Shown here: positions 17,220 through 26,099 of the stretch, one piece after another
Layout of the letters: every line of letters begins with the position of its first letter
Position numbering within the stretch: the first letter of the stretch is position 1
NCBI GenBank assembly: GCA_964612425.1
Contig: CAZTDX010000006.1
Coordinates: forward strand, 26,078-90,077
Direction: 5' to 3'
Source: CAUJGP01 sp964612425
GTDB taxonomy: Bacteria > Bdellovibrionota > Bdellovibrionia > Bdellovibrionales > Bdellovibrionaceae
DNA length: 64,000 nt
Position numbers and translations under genes: made by a program
Notes under the pieces: model-generated
Databases searched by the model: none
Seen by the model: only the letters and a program-made list of their open reading frames with translations
Told to the model about the DNA's origin: nothing

Positions 17220-18191
17220 ATGATTCGATGGATAAACAAGAGCGTTTTTTACTTTTTAATTTTTGTCTTTTTTATTGAGGTTCTTCTGCTTGGATCTCGA
17301 TATCTTGATAAAAATGAAGAGCCTGTAACACCTGCAAATAATCTTTTAGAGCATAAGTCAGACCAAAAAATGGAGAAGATTCATTTGGTCGAGGGCCTTG
17401 GCTCTCTAAAAGAATGGGAACTATACGCGGATTCTGCTGAAGGATTTATGGGGCAAGGCGTGTGGAATTTAACAAAGGTAAAAGTTATTTTCTATGCAAA
17501 GACTGGTGACTCTTACATTGTTCAAGGCAAGCGTGGTCAAATCGATGGCTCTAAAAATATAGACATTGTTGGAGATGTTTCAACGAGGTCGAGTAATGGT
17601 TATGATTTCAAAACGTCATCATTACATTATAAATCTGCAACTAAAGTGATGAGTGCACCCGAAAAACTAAGACTTCAAGGACCAAAAGATTCAGCTGGGA
17701 ATCGCTTACATCTTCAGGGGCGAGGTATTTCAACGTTTCTTGAGAATAGTCTCATGAATATTGAAAATGATGTGATTGCAGATCGAATGATGTCCAATGG
17801 TAAAAATTTAAAAATTCAAAGCAATAAAGCTCAGCTTAGTGGTCGTTCTAATTTAGTACGTTTTTATGAATCCGTTAAAATGTATTACGATACCTTCTCT
17901 ATTCAAGGACCCGAAGCGCTTTTTGCCTATCAGACTGGAGATTCTGATCTCCCTAAATCCATTATTATTAATGGAGGTGTTCAGGTGGCTGATTTAGAAA
18001 AAAATGCTACTGGAGAAAATCTACAGATCGATGTTAATGATGATAAATATATTTTACGTGGTTCACCAAAGGTGATTCAAGGATCAGACGAATTAAGGGG
18101 TGAAGAAATTATTTTTCTTGAGGGCGGAAAGAAAGTAAAAGTGGAATCAATCAAAGCTAATGTTAAAGGTAAAGAGGGAGAACAGCGATGA
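17220..18191 (+). CDS. lptC: LPS export protein LptC, apparently fused to an LptA/OstA-like domain
   Basis: With ATG 17220 the protein has 323 residues and one N-terminal membrane anchor (about 8-27), as LptC does. Residues about 50-165 give the LptC-type beta-rich core (KEWELYADSAEG, TKVKVIFYAKTGDSY). Residues about 175-315 contain a second set of beta repeats (KIQSNKAQLSGRSNLVRFY, GENLQIDVNDDKYILRG) like the LptA/OstA jellyroll. E. coli LptC has only about 190 residues. No separate lptA lies before lptB, which overlaps by ATGA. The fused form would bridge from the inner-membrane LptB2FG into the periplasm. An upstream TTG at 17163 is possible but would place polar residues before the anchor. 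Confidence 0.75.
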   Translation: MIRWINKSVFYFLIFVFFIEVLLLGSRYLDKNEEPVTPANNLLEHKSDQKMEKIHLVEGLGSLKEWELYADSAEGFMGQGVWNLTKVKVIFYAKTGDSYIVQGKRGQIDGSKNIDIVGDVSTRSSNGYDFKTSSLHYKSATKVMSAPEKLRLQGPKDSAGNRLHLQGRGISTFLENSLMNIENDVIADRMMSNGKNLKIQSNKAQLSGRSNLVRFYESVKMYYDTFSIQGPEALFAYQTGDSDLPKSIIINGGVQVADLEKNATGENLQIDVNDDKYILRGSPKVIQGSDELRGEEIIFLEGGKKVKVESIKANVKGKEGEQR

Positions 18192-18910
18192 GTTTATTAA
18201 CGGCTTCACATCTCGCAAAAACATACAAGAGAAGGCAAGTGGTGCAAGATGTGAATTTTAAAATTGAATCAGGACAAGTCGTTGGACTTTTAGGGCCTAA
18301 CGGCGCAGGGAAGACGACAAGCTTTTATATGGTTGTTGGAATTGTGAGCCCTGATAATGGAAAAATTAATTTGGATGACGAAGAGCTAACGCGAATGCCG
18401 ATGTACAAGAGGGCTCGAAAGGGACTGAGTTATCTCGCGCAAGAACCCAGTATTTTTAGAAAACTGACCGTGGAAGAAAATATTATGGTGGCGTTGGAGG
18501 CACAGGGGTATTCAATGGCCCGACGAAGAGAACGCTTAGAAGAGTTATTGAAAGACTTTGGTATTGAACATATTAAAAACAGTTTAGGCTTAGCTCTTTC
18601 TGGAGGAGAACGACGCAGGGTAGAAATAGCAAGAGCTTTGGCGGGGTCACCAAAGTTTTTATTATTGGACGAACCTTTTGCGGGTATTGATCCAATTGCT
18701 GTGAATGATATTCAAAATATTATACGTACCCTTAGGTCTAGGAATATAGGGATCTTGATTACAGATCACAACGTTCGTGAGACTCTAGGAATATGTGATT
18801 ACGCTTATTTGCTAAAAGATGGTATTATACAAGTGGAGGGGACTCCAATGGTAGTTACAGAAAGTGAAATCGCAAAGAAGTATTACTTGGGCGAAAATTT
18901 TAAGCTTTGA
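18188..18910 (+). CDS. lptB: LPS export ABC transporter ATPase LptB
   Basis: The 240-residue ABC ATPase has Walker A GPNGAGKTTS, the Q-loop in LAQEPSIFRKL, the signature LSGGERRRVEIARAL, Walker B FLLLDEPFAGIDP and the switch His in ITDHNVRE. FAGIDPIAVNDIQ and the length are typical of LptB. It powers extraction of LPS from the inner membrane with LptFG (not in this window). It overlaps lptC(A) by four bases and lies 94 bases before rpoN, the classical order. Confidence 0.96.
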   Translation: MSLLTASHLAKTYKRRQVVQDVNFKIESGQVVGLLGPNGAGKTTSFYMVVGIVSPDNGKINLDDEELTRMPMYKRARKGLSYLAQEPSIFRKLTVEENIMVALEAQGYSMARRRERLEELLKDFGIEHIKNSLGLALSGGERRRVEIARALAGSPKFLLLDEPFAGIDPIAVNDIQNIIRTLRSRNIGILITDHNVRETLGICDYAYLLKDGIIQVEGTPMVVTESEIAKKYYLGENFKL

Positions 18911-19004
18911 TGAATGTTTAAAATTTAAAGAAGGATTGATTTTTATAAGTCGTGATGACGACACGTTAGAAATTGGATTTGGATTGGAATAAGAAAGGTT
19001 AAAT

Positions 19005-20441
19005 ATGGCAAAGCTCAGTCAATCTCTGAATCTGCAACAATCATTGAGGATGACACCTCAATTGCAGCAAGCCATTAAATTGCTTCAATTATCTCGAATG
19101 GAATTGGAAACTGCTGTAAGAAACGAGTTGGAAGAAAATCCCATTTTAGAAGAAGTGATTGAATTAAAGGAAGATGATTTAAAGGCGACAAAAGAAGCAG
19201 CAAGCGAAGTCGAAAAATCGCAAGAACCCACTGCTGATGATATTAGAAGAGAAGATGAGTTTAATTGGGATAATTATTACGAAGCTAGCATGAAGCCGAC
19301 CATGCAACAAAGTCAGATGAACTCTGATGAAATCATGAACTATGAAAATGTCATTACGGCTAAACAAACTTTGTATGATTATTTAATGTGGCAAGTAAAA
19401 ATGGCCGGCTTTAACGAAGAAGAAGAAAAGATAGCAATCATTTTGGTAAATAATATTGATGATGATGGTTATATTAAAACAGATTTTGCTCAAATAGCCC
19501 AAGATGAATCTGTTAGCGTAGAAGAGTTAACTGAAATTTTACCTTTTATTCAAGAGTTTGATCCGCCAGGGGTAGGCGCTCGCGACTTAAAGGAATGTCT
19601 TCTTATTCAGGCAAAGCATCTTGAAGAAGATACGAATGACTTGGTCAATCTGATTCAAAACCATATAAAGGACCTCGAGAAAAAACATTACGATGCTATT
19701 GCAAAAGCCATGAATATTCCTGTGACTGATGTGCATGAGCTTTGTAAAATTATTTACACAATGGAGCCAAAGCCTGGTCGCTCGTTTTCGACTCATGATG
19801 TTCACTATGTTACTCCTGATGTGTATATTTATAAAGTGGGAGATGACTACTTAGTTTCCCTCAATGAAGATGGTTTGCCTCGATTAAAAGTTTCAAATTT
19901 ATATAAAAGTGTGATGAAAGATGCTGGAAATAAAACAAAAGATCCAAAGGCTCAAGACTATATTCAAGATAAATTACGTTCTGCGATTTGGTTGATAAAG
20001 TCGATCCATCAAAGAAATCGCACCATATTCAAAGTGACGGAAAGCATTGTAAAACACCAGCGGGATTTTTTTGATAAAGGTCCTGCATTTTTAAAACCCA
20101 TGATTTTAAGAGATATCGCCAATGATATTGGTATGCATGAATCAACGGTCTCAAGGGTAACGTCGAGTAAGTATGCGCATACCCCTCAGGGTATTTTTGA
20201 ATTAAAATACTTTTTTAATTCTGGAATTTCCAATGAAGATGGTGATTCCTTAGCAAGTGAAGCAGTTAAGTTGAGAATTCGAGATATGGTTGGAAAGGAA
20301 GATCCCAAGCGTCCCCTTTCTGATCAACAGTTGGTTGATCTTCTAAAAAAAGAAGGCTTAGTTATTGCGCGTAGAACAGTTGCTAAATACCGGGATGTGT
20401 TACGTATCCAACCTTCGAGTCGCAGAAAGAAAGTATTTTAG
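19005..20441 (+). CDS. rpoN: RNA polymerase sigma-54 factor
   Basis: The 478-residue protein opens with the Gln/Leu-rich region I (SLRMTPQLQQAIKLLQLSRMEL) that contacts activators and core. It has an acidic region II, a DNA-binding HTH (DIANDIGMHESTVSRV), and ends with the RpoN box ARRTVAKYRDVLRIQPSS-type sequence that reads the -24 element. It directs transcription that needs ATP-driven enhancer-binding activators. Location after lptB is standard. The usual hpf gene does not follow; instead two unknown membrane-anchored proteins do. Confidence 0.97.
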   Translation: MAKLSQSLNLQQSLRMTPQLQQAIKLLQLSRMELETAVRNELEENPILEEVIELKEDDLKATKEAASEVEKSQEPTADDIRREDEFNWDNYYEASMKPTMQQSQMNSDEIMNYENVITAKQTLYDYLMWQVKMAGFNEEEEKIAIILVNNIDDDGYIKTDFAQIAQDESVSVEELTEILPFIQEFDPPGVGARDLKECLLIQAKHLEEDTNDLVNLIQNHIKDLEKKHYDAIAKAMNIPVTDVHELCKIIYTMEPKPGRSFSTHDVHYVTPDVYIYKVGDDYLVSLNEDGLPRLKVSNLYKSVMKDAGNKTKDPKAQDYIQDKLRSAIWLIKSIHQRNRTIFKVTESIVKHQRDFFDKGPAFLKPMILRDIANDIGMHESTVSRVTSSKYAHTPQGIFELKYFFNSGISNEDGDSLASEAVKLRIRDMVGKEDPKRPLSDQQLVDLLKKEGLVIARRTVAKYRDVLRIQPSSRRKKVF

Positions 20442-20447
20442 GGTGAA

Positions 20448-21032
20448 ATGATCAGTGAACAGACCGCACCAATTTCACCTCAAGTTTCAAAATCCATAGG
20501 AGTTGGAAAACCTAGTAAGCTTCTATTTGGGATTTTATTTGCGATTCTCACGATAATTCTTCTCGTTTTAATTAATTCAGAATGGCGTTTAAAAGTACGA
20601 AATTTTATTATTGGAAACGATCGTAAAATTTTAGCAACTCTACGTGAGGATCTAGCAGCTAATGGGCAGAGCGTATTAGTTTTTAAAGTTAAAGAAAAAG
20701 GGAATCTATTTATTGAATTTTATACAACCAAATCAATGGTTAAAGATGAAAATACAGACGTCACTGAGCCACAGCCGCCGGAGTTACTACAGAAAATTGA
20801 ATTATCAGGTTCCATTGATGGATTTGTTAACTTTATGGGGCAAGCGACCAATTTAGCTGTTGCCAATTTAGATGAAGATCCTTCACTTGAAGTGATTGTT
20901 CCCTTTTATAATCAAGAATTTTCTCCGAATCTTGAGATTATTAAATATAATCCGGATTTTCATAAATTCGAGGTTCAGCAAAATTTTGATATTCCAAAAT
21001 CATTACTCGACTCGGTTTCTCGGAGTGATTGA
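20448..21032 (+). CDS. Unknown single-pass membrane protein downstream of rpoN
   Basis: The 194-residue protein has a cytoplasmic N-terminus of about 25 residues and one strong transmembrane helix (LLFGILFAILTIILLVLI). The rest is a beta-rich periplasmic domain with NLAVANLDEDPSLEVIVPFYN, reminiscent of FG-GAP/VCBS-type repeat segments. No family is named with confidence. It begins six bases after rpoN and overlaps the next gene, so the three are probably cotranscribed. Confidence 0.6.
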   Translation: MISEQTAPISPQVSKSIGVGKPSKLLFGILFAILTIILLVLINSEWRLKVRNFIIGNDRKILATLREDLAANGQSVLVFKVKEKGNLFIEFYTTKSMVKDENTDVTEPQPPELLQKIELSGSIDGFVNFMGQATNLAVANLDEDPSLEVIVPFYNQEFSPNLEIIKYNPDFHKFEVQQNFDIPKSLLDSVSRSD

Positions 21033-21628
21033 TGAAAAAAATTAAAATCACTCGCGATATAGCCATTGCCATACTTTTAATCGGACTTTTCTTTTTGATT
21101 TTATCAATTCTGAGTCTTGATTCTCACCGTTCAGTGACGATGGATGAAAATCAGGATGAGGAATCTTCACCTAAAACGATTGAGATGGTGAATAAACACA
21201 TGCGCGAAGTTTATGATAAACAAGAAATGGCTAGAAAAAACACAGAGAATCTCAATGTACTTACGGCTCCACCCGTTTACAAATCACCGCGCGAAGAGCC
21301 AGTTTACCAATTTGATAATATTCCGCTCACATTTGATCCTGACTCCATGAATGAATTGGTTGGAAAAGATTTAGGTCAGTATGCAACGTCTCTCGTGCAA
21401 GACAAAACATTGAGTGAACAAATTCAAGACGAAATTATTAATGATATGATTCGAGATGAGTCAAGAGAGCAGGAGAGAAAAAGTTTAGCTGAAGCAATAA
21501 TTCAAAAAGCAAAAAAGCAAGGCTACCTTATTGAGGTCGATGAGAACTATAAAGTTAAAAGTGTTCGTAGATTAATTAACAAAGAAAACTCCAGCGTGTT
21601 TGATCCTAATATTTTACCAAATCAATAG
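21032..21628 (+). CDS. Unknown membrane-anchored protein
   Basis: The start at ATG 21032 overlaps the preceding TGA (TGATG); a TTG one codon earlier is also open. The 198-residue protein has one N-terminal transmembrane helix (IAIAILLIGLFFLILSILSL) followed by a charged, probably extended and helical periplasmic part rich in Glu, Gln and Lys. No domain is recognised. It is the last gene of the plus-strand run that begins at kdsC. Confidence 0.58.
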   Translation: MKKIKITRDIAIAILLIGLFFLILSILSLDSHRSVTMDENQDEESSPKTIEMVNKHMREVYDKQEMARKNTENLNVLTAPPVYKSPREEPVYQFDNIPLTFDPDSMNELVGKDLGQYATSLVQDKTLSEQIQDEIINDMIRDESREQERKSLAEAIIQKAKKQGYLIEVDENYKVKSVRRLINKENSSVFDPNILPNQ

Positions 21629-21657
21629 GATCATTTTTCAGCAGAATCTATTTTTTT

Positions 21658-22074
21658 CTACAGTTTGAATTTAGGCTGCGATAAAGCTTTCATTGTTCGG
21701 TTCAATTCTTTTATGCTGGTGAAATTCTGAGTTGTTAAAATAATATGGTCGATGACGGGTATTTCCATTGCTTCACCGATGGTGGAAAGTCGACTTGTTA
21801 ACTCGAGATCTTCCTGGGAGGGGTGGGGATCACCACTGGGATGATTATGAGCAATTATAATTTGCGAGGCATTTTGTAAACAAGCAAATCGAAAGATATC
21901 TCTAGGGTGGCAGGGGCAAGAGTCTACAGTTCCTCTAAAAATCATTTTTATTGAGATAAGTTGAAGCCCGGGCCCGAGCGCGACACACCAAAGCTCTTCC
22001 ACATCAAGAGTCATGTGTTTTTTTAGTATTTTGTAGGCCGCGTTACTATTTGTAATGAGCATATTTGGTTTCAT
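21658..22074 (-). CDS. RadC-family JAB1/MPN-type metalloprotein, short form
   Basis: The 138-residue protein carries the RadC metal-binding core IIAHNHPSGDPHPSQED (H-x-H...D) and the late ILTTQNFTSIKEL segment. It lacks the N-terminal helix-hairpin-helix of full RadC (about 220 residues). It also has LQLISIKMIFRGTVDSCPCHPRDIF in place of the usual RGTLN-type strand. RadC-like proteins are predicted metalloproteases or DNA-associated factors of unclear function. It converges on the unknown membrane protein gene. Confidence 0.82.
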   Translation of the reverse strand: MKPNMLITNSNAAYKILKKHMTLDVEELWCVALGPGLQLISIKMIFRGTVDSCPCHPRDIFRFACLQNASQIIIAHNHPSGDPHPSQEDLELTSRLSTIGEAMEIPVIDHIILTTQNFTSIKELNRTMKALSQPKFKL

Positions 22075-22225
22075 GCGAATAACTTTGTTGCAAAATGGAT
22101 ACAGGCCTCAAAGTGTTAAAATTAATGAAGGACATTCGCTATTCGGATCTTTCTTGAAATTCCGTCCAAAATTGAAGTAGGATAATACTCAGATAATTTC
22201 AATTTTAAAATTAAAGGAGAGTTCT

Positions 22226-22858
22226 ATGTTTAATAAAAGAGAGAGTAAAATTTTGATTCGCCAGTTATTAATTACAGGAGTTGTTGGGTTGTCATTGAGT
22301 TCATTTTTTGGTTGTGGTCCTAAGGCCTTTGTTAAAGGTGATTATGATTCTAATGTTGAAAGTAAAAATCTTTTAACAGACGAATGGTCAGAGACTGACA
22401 TGCAAGAAACAGTTAAAGCCATGGTATCAAGCTTAGTAGTGCATCCAGTAGTGGCTCAAGCTAAAAAAAGACCTGTAGTAATGGTGACACAACTTCAAAA
22501 TAAAACTTCAGAACATATTGATACTCAATCCATAATGGATATGGTTCGTGTTGAACTTATGAAATCAGGAAAGCTAGCTTTTGTTGATAAAGAAGCCAGA
22601 CAAGATATTGATCAAGAATATGAATATCAAAATAGCGGTCGTGTGGCGTCAGACACAAAAAAGGGTCCTGGCGGACAAGTGGGTGCTGACTATATTGTTA
22701 ATGGCCGAATTGATAGTATTATACAAGAAGCTGGTAAGGAAAAAACTGTTTACTATAAAATTACTCTCAATCTGACTGGGATAAAAAGTGGTGTTATAGA
22801 GTGGACAGATCAAAAGCAAATTAGAAAATTATATAAGAAAAAAACGATGGGGTTATAA
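22226..22858 (+). CDS. LpoB-like lipoprotein (putative penicillin-binding protein activator)
   Basis: The 210-residue lipoprotein has a lipobox ending at Cys30 (LSSFFGC). Its domain matches the LpoB/TolB-N-like fold in the segments RPVVMVTQLQNKTSEHIDT, MDMVRVELMKSGKLAFVDK and GADYIVNGRIDSI. In enterobacteria LpoB spans from the outer membrane to activate PBP1B. Here the same function is inferred. It precedes by 18 bases a COG3014-type lipoprotein, a pairing that recurs in several phyla. AAGGAG lies upstream of the ATG. Confidence 0.82.
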   Translation: MFNKRESKILIRQLLITGVVGLSLSSFFGCGPKAFVKGDYDSNVESKNLLTDEWSETDMQETVKAMVSSLVVHPVVAQAKKRPVVMVTQLQNKTSEHIDTQSIMDMVRVELMKSGKLAFVDKEARQDIDQEYEYQNSGRVASDTKKGPGGQVGADYIVNGRIDSIIQEAGKEKTVYYKITLNLTGIKSGVIEWTDQKQIRKLYKKKTMGL

Positions 22859-22876
22859 TTAAAGGAGAGAGCCTTA

Positions 22877-24112
22877 ATGATAGCCAGGCTCTTAGCTTGT
22901 GGATTTATATTGATTTCATTGGTCTCCTGTCAGACTTATCAGGGTTATGTTCAGGAGGCGCGTCAACTCATTCGTGAGGGACGATTTAAAGAAGCCTTAG
23001 AAAAATTAAAAGTGCTGGCTGATAAATCCAGCAATGATCAACTCGTATATTTATTGGATTATGCTACGACTCTTCAGATCACGGGGAATTATACTGAGAG
23101 TAATAAATATTATCAGTTGGCAGATAAAATGTCAGACATACAGGACTACACATCTCTTAGCTTGGAGACAGGTTCTTATTTATTTGGCGAAGAAGTGGTT
23201 CAATACAAAGGCGAAGATTTTGAAGTTATCCTCCTCAATGCAATGTCTGCTATAAACTATTTAAATTTAGGAAATTTAGATGAAGCCATGGTTGAGGTGC
23301 GTCGGCTGAACGAAAAGCTAAGGCGTTATCGACTCGAGGCCAAGCGAAAATTTACTGACAATGCGTTAGCACTCTATCTTTCAGCGATTATTTATGAGGC
23401 CAATAAAAGTTGGGATGATGCTGCTATCGCCTATGAACAAGTTTATAAGGTTATTCCTGGTTATCGCCCACTAAAAGAGGATTTAATTCGATCCAATATT
23501 AGAGCAAAACGATTTGATGCTGTAAAAAAATGGAAAGAAGCATTTCCGGAAGTTATTGAAAAAAAGGAGTGGAAAGACTTAAAGTTAGGTGAAGTTGTTG
23601 TTATATACCAACAGGGCTGGGGCCCCAGGAAAGATTTTCGTTACGGTAGCTATAGATATCCTTCGATGTATCCGATTTGGTCTCAAAAGCTGAGTATTTA
23701 TCCACAACTATTTCGTGTCAGCGACGAATCACAAAATGCTTCCAAGACCGATAATTCTTTTATCGGCGATGAAACTTTGTTTAGTGTGGAAAAAATTGCG
23801 ATAGCCAGCTTAGAAGATCAATACGCAGCTCTTATTGCGAGGAGGATCGGCGGGGCTGTTGCCAAAGAAGTTGTGGCTCATCAAATACGGCAAAAAAATC
23901 AACTTATGGGAGATCTGGCCTTGATTGCCATGTATGCTTCTGATCGAGCGGACTTGCGACAATGGTCGACTCTTCCGAGAGAGTTTAAAATTTATCGAAA
24001 ATCCGTTCAGCCTGGTGAATACAATTTACAAGTAGATTATGGGGAAGAAAAGCGAACTATAAAAGTGCACCCCGGTGCTAAAGTTTTTATTAATTACCGC
24101 ACATTAAGATAA
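22877..24112 (+). CDS. COG3014-like lipoprotein with TPR-type repeats
   Basis: The 411-residue protein has a lipobox ILISLVSC (Cys18) and an N-terminal TPR-like region (YVQEARQLIREGRFKEALEKL, IAYEQVYKVIPGYRPLKEDLIRSN). A beta-rich C-terminal region includes LQVDYGEEKRTIKVHPGAKVFINY. This layout resembles uncharacterised lipoproteins encoded beside LpoB-like proteins. It may assist cell-wall synthesis at the envelope, but no function is established. It is likely cotranscribed with the preceding gene. Confidence 0.7.
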   Translation: MIARLLACGFILISLVSCQTYQGYVQEARQLIREGRFKEALEKLKVLADKSSNDQLVYLLDYATTLQITGNYTESNKYYQLADKMSDIQDYTSLSLETGSYLFGEEVVQYKGEDFEVILLNAMSAINYLNLGNLDEAMVEVRRLNEKLRRYRLEAKRKFTDNALALYLSAIIYEANKSWDDAAIAYEQVYKVIPGYRPLKEDLIRSNIRAKRFDAVKKWKEAFPEVIEKKEWKDLKLGEVVVIYQQGWGPRKDFRYGSYRYPSMYPIWSQKLSIYPQLFRVSDESQNASKTDNSFIGDETLFSVEKIAIASLEDQYAALIARRIGGAVAKEVVAHQIRQKNQLMGDLALIAMYASDRADLRQWSTLPREFKIYRKSVQPGEYNLQVDYGEEKRTIKVHPGAKVFINYRTLR

Positions 24113-24237
24113 TTATTTATATCGAAGTTATAATTTAAAATAAAATTTTGTGGAGCAATGCATTTAAAATTTAAAAGTGAAGCTTTTAAAAATTCTGAAC
24201 TGACACTAACAAATCGCTGTTATATTAGATTGAAACT

Positions 24238-24918
24238 ATGAGACGACTAGGTTCAATAAATTGTATTGATTTTATAAAAAATGACGATGCACCGTGGGTT
24301 ATTTTATTTCACGGCTATGGGGCCGATGCCTCAGATGTGGCACCCCTTTCTCAAGAGTTATCACTTTCAAAAGACTGTAATTGGCTCTTTCCTGAAGGTT
24401 TTTTAGAAGTACCCATTGGGTGGAATTATTCCGGCAAAGCATGGTGGCCGGTGAATATGGAAGAACTTCAAAAGGCACAATTGACGGGAGTGGCGCGTGA
24501 TCTGAGTCAAGGGACTCCTCCTGGTATGGACAAGGCCATTGAAAAAGTAAAAGTCTTGTTTCAGCAATTGAAAGTCCCATGGAATAAAATAATTTTAGGT
24601 GGATTTTCCCAAGGAGCGATGCTGGCAACGGAGCTATATTTATCTGCCCCAGAGACGCCGTTGGGTCTAATTATTTTATCGGGAACTTGTTTACATTCAG
24701 AAAAATGGAGAGAACAGGCTAAGCAGCGTGCGGGAAAAGCCTTTTTCCAATCGCACGGTGAGCAAGATCAAATTCTTTCTATTAAGGGTGCACAAAAGCT
24801 TGAAACCATTCTCACACAATCAGGAATGAAAGGCCGGCTGATACGCTTTTCGGGTGGACACGAAATTCCACCCAAAGTTCTGCAGGAGATGGCGAAGTAT
24901 ATCGAATTGCGACTCTAG
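24238..24918 (+). CDS. Alpha/beta-hydrolase, carboxylesterase/phospholipase family
   Basis: The 226-residue protein has the family opening VILFHGYGADASDV, the nucleophile elbow GGFSQGAML, the catalytic Asp region SHGEQDQIL and His in GGHEIP. These belong to the carboxylesterase-2 (acyl-protein thioesterase-like) family, which hydrolyses ester or thioester bonds of small acyl substrates. It has no signal peptide. No good ribosome site precedes ATG 24238. It converges with the next gene over a short A+T inverted repeat TAGTAAA/TTTACTA (24916-24936) that may stop both. Confidence 0.85.
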   Translation: MRRLGSINCIDFIKNDDAPWVILFHGYGADASDVAPLSQELSLSKDCNWLFPEGFLEVPIGWNYSGKAWWPVNMEELQKAQLTGVARDLSQGTPPGMDKAIEKVKVLFQQLKVPWNKIILGGFSQGAMLATELYLSAPETPLGLIILSGTCLHSEKWREQAKQRAGKAFFQSHGEQDQILSIKGAQKLETILTQSGMKGRLIRFSGGHEIPPKVLQEMAKYIELRL

Positions 24919-24933
24919 TAAAAAATAAATTTA

Positions 24934-25911
24934 CTATTTTAAAGTGTAAACAGCATTGTACCTTTGAGCGTTCAGCAAGTCATTGAGTCTTGCTGTTTCA
25001 TCATTTCCATAGCCGACACCAACATAGATTTCGGCACCCTTGGCTGCTGGGTCTAAGTTTCCAATTTGAAATTCAAATTGGCTAGGAGCATTGGCTGTAC
25101 CCAGAGCTGGGATTCCTGTGCTGAGATCAGAAGAAAGTTCGGTCCAGGGGAATGACTTGTTTGGAGTCCAAGCATAGAGCTTACCCATGTAACTGGCAAC
25201 AACATAGAGTGAACCTAATTTATTTACCTTTGAGCTTTCAGTATTTACTTTGACAGTGATAGAATCCGTGGAAGAATTTTTTAGTTCTGCTTTCCAGGGA
25301 TTAGCGCAAGCAACTTCCCGCACTTGAGCAATGTCTAGTGTGTCGAATCCCAGTTGTGCGTCTTGAGTCGTATTTTTGTTTGTCAGTGATGCTGTGAGCT
25401 TTGTATTTAAGTCAAAATTCTGACCACATTCAGTGGAAGTGAGAATGTCCGGTGTGCTGGTAGTAAAAAAAGTGGAGTCATTATTTGGTCCATTAACAGT
25501 ACTTACTTTGCTTGCGGCGGGAGTATTAATTAAATTTCCATTAAGATCTTTAAAAGTGAGCCATGTATCGATTTTAGTTGTTGCCGAAGAGTTGGGAGCC
25601 AATGCAGTAAAACCCCTCCAATCAGCAGAAAGAACAACGTACTGAACGTCATATTTGGCGTTAAAGTGAGCTTGCACAGTACAATCTTTAGAGAGAGTTT
25701 TTGTACCACCCGCAGAGTATTTTGGTTTAATTAAAGTGGCATCGGTTCCGAAAATGACGGATATGGCATTATTGTCAGGAGCATAAGTCACCGATTGAAG
25801 GGAATTGGGTGGGCAGGCCGATCCCCAGGTTTTAATGGAGTCAAAGTTGGTTCCAGCAAATGATGTTTGTGCTAGAAAAAGAAATAAAGAAGATATTTTT
25901 AATTTATTCAT
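24934..25911 (-). CDS. Secreted protein of unknown function
   Basis: The start at ATG 25911 has GCGAGG six to nine bases upstream; a GTG at 25917 is less likely. The 325-residue protein has a signal peptide (LKISSLFLFLAQTSFAG). The mature part is Ser/Thr/Asn/Ala-rich and beta-strand-rich with a few Cys, and contains LYVVASYMGKLYAWTPNKSFPWTEL and ...EIYVGVGYGNDET near the end. Similar C-terminal texture is seen in secreted sensor-like or surface proteins, but no family is recognised. Confidence 0.6.
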   Translation of the reverse strand: MNKLKISSLFLFLAQTSFAGTNFDSIKTWGSACPPNSLQSVTYAPDNNAISVIFGTDATLIKPKYSAGGTKTLSKDCTVQAHFNAKYDVQYVVLSADWRGFTALAPNSSATTKIDTWLTFKDLNGNLINTPAASKVSTVNGPNNDSTFFTTSTPDILTSTECGQNFDLNTKLTASLTNKNTTQDAQLGFDTLDIAQVREVACANPWKAELKNSSTDSITVKVNTESSKVNKLGSLYVVASYMGKLYAWTPNKSFPWTELSSDLSTGIPALGTANAPSQFEFQIGNLDPAAKGAEIYVGVGYGNDETARLNDLLNAQRYNAVYTLK

Positions 25912-26099
25912 AGTCACCTCGCTTCAAAATTTAATGAGCAAGGGCATTGCCAAGAACATTGTTGTGGAAATCATTTTAACTAAATGCGAAGTCTTATTTT
26001 GAAACATTTAATGAAAATAAATAATTAGGTGCCTTATATTGTTTATCGAACAGAATTAACTTTGACGTTTCAAGGTGAGACTCTTAGTATTGGAATTAA

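Noticed and set aside
21658..22074. Truncated radC pseudogene
   Set aside because: The metal-binding core is intact and short RadC-like proteins without the helix-hairpin-helix are common, so it is kept as a gene.
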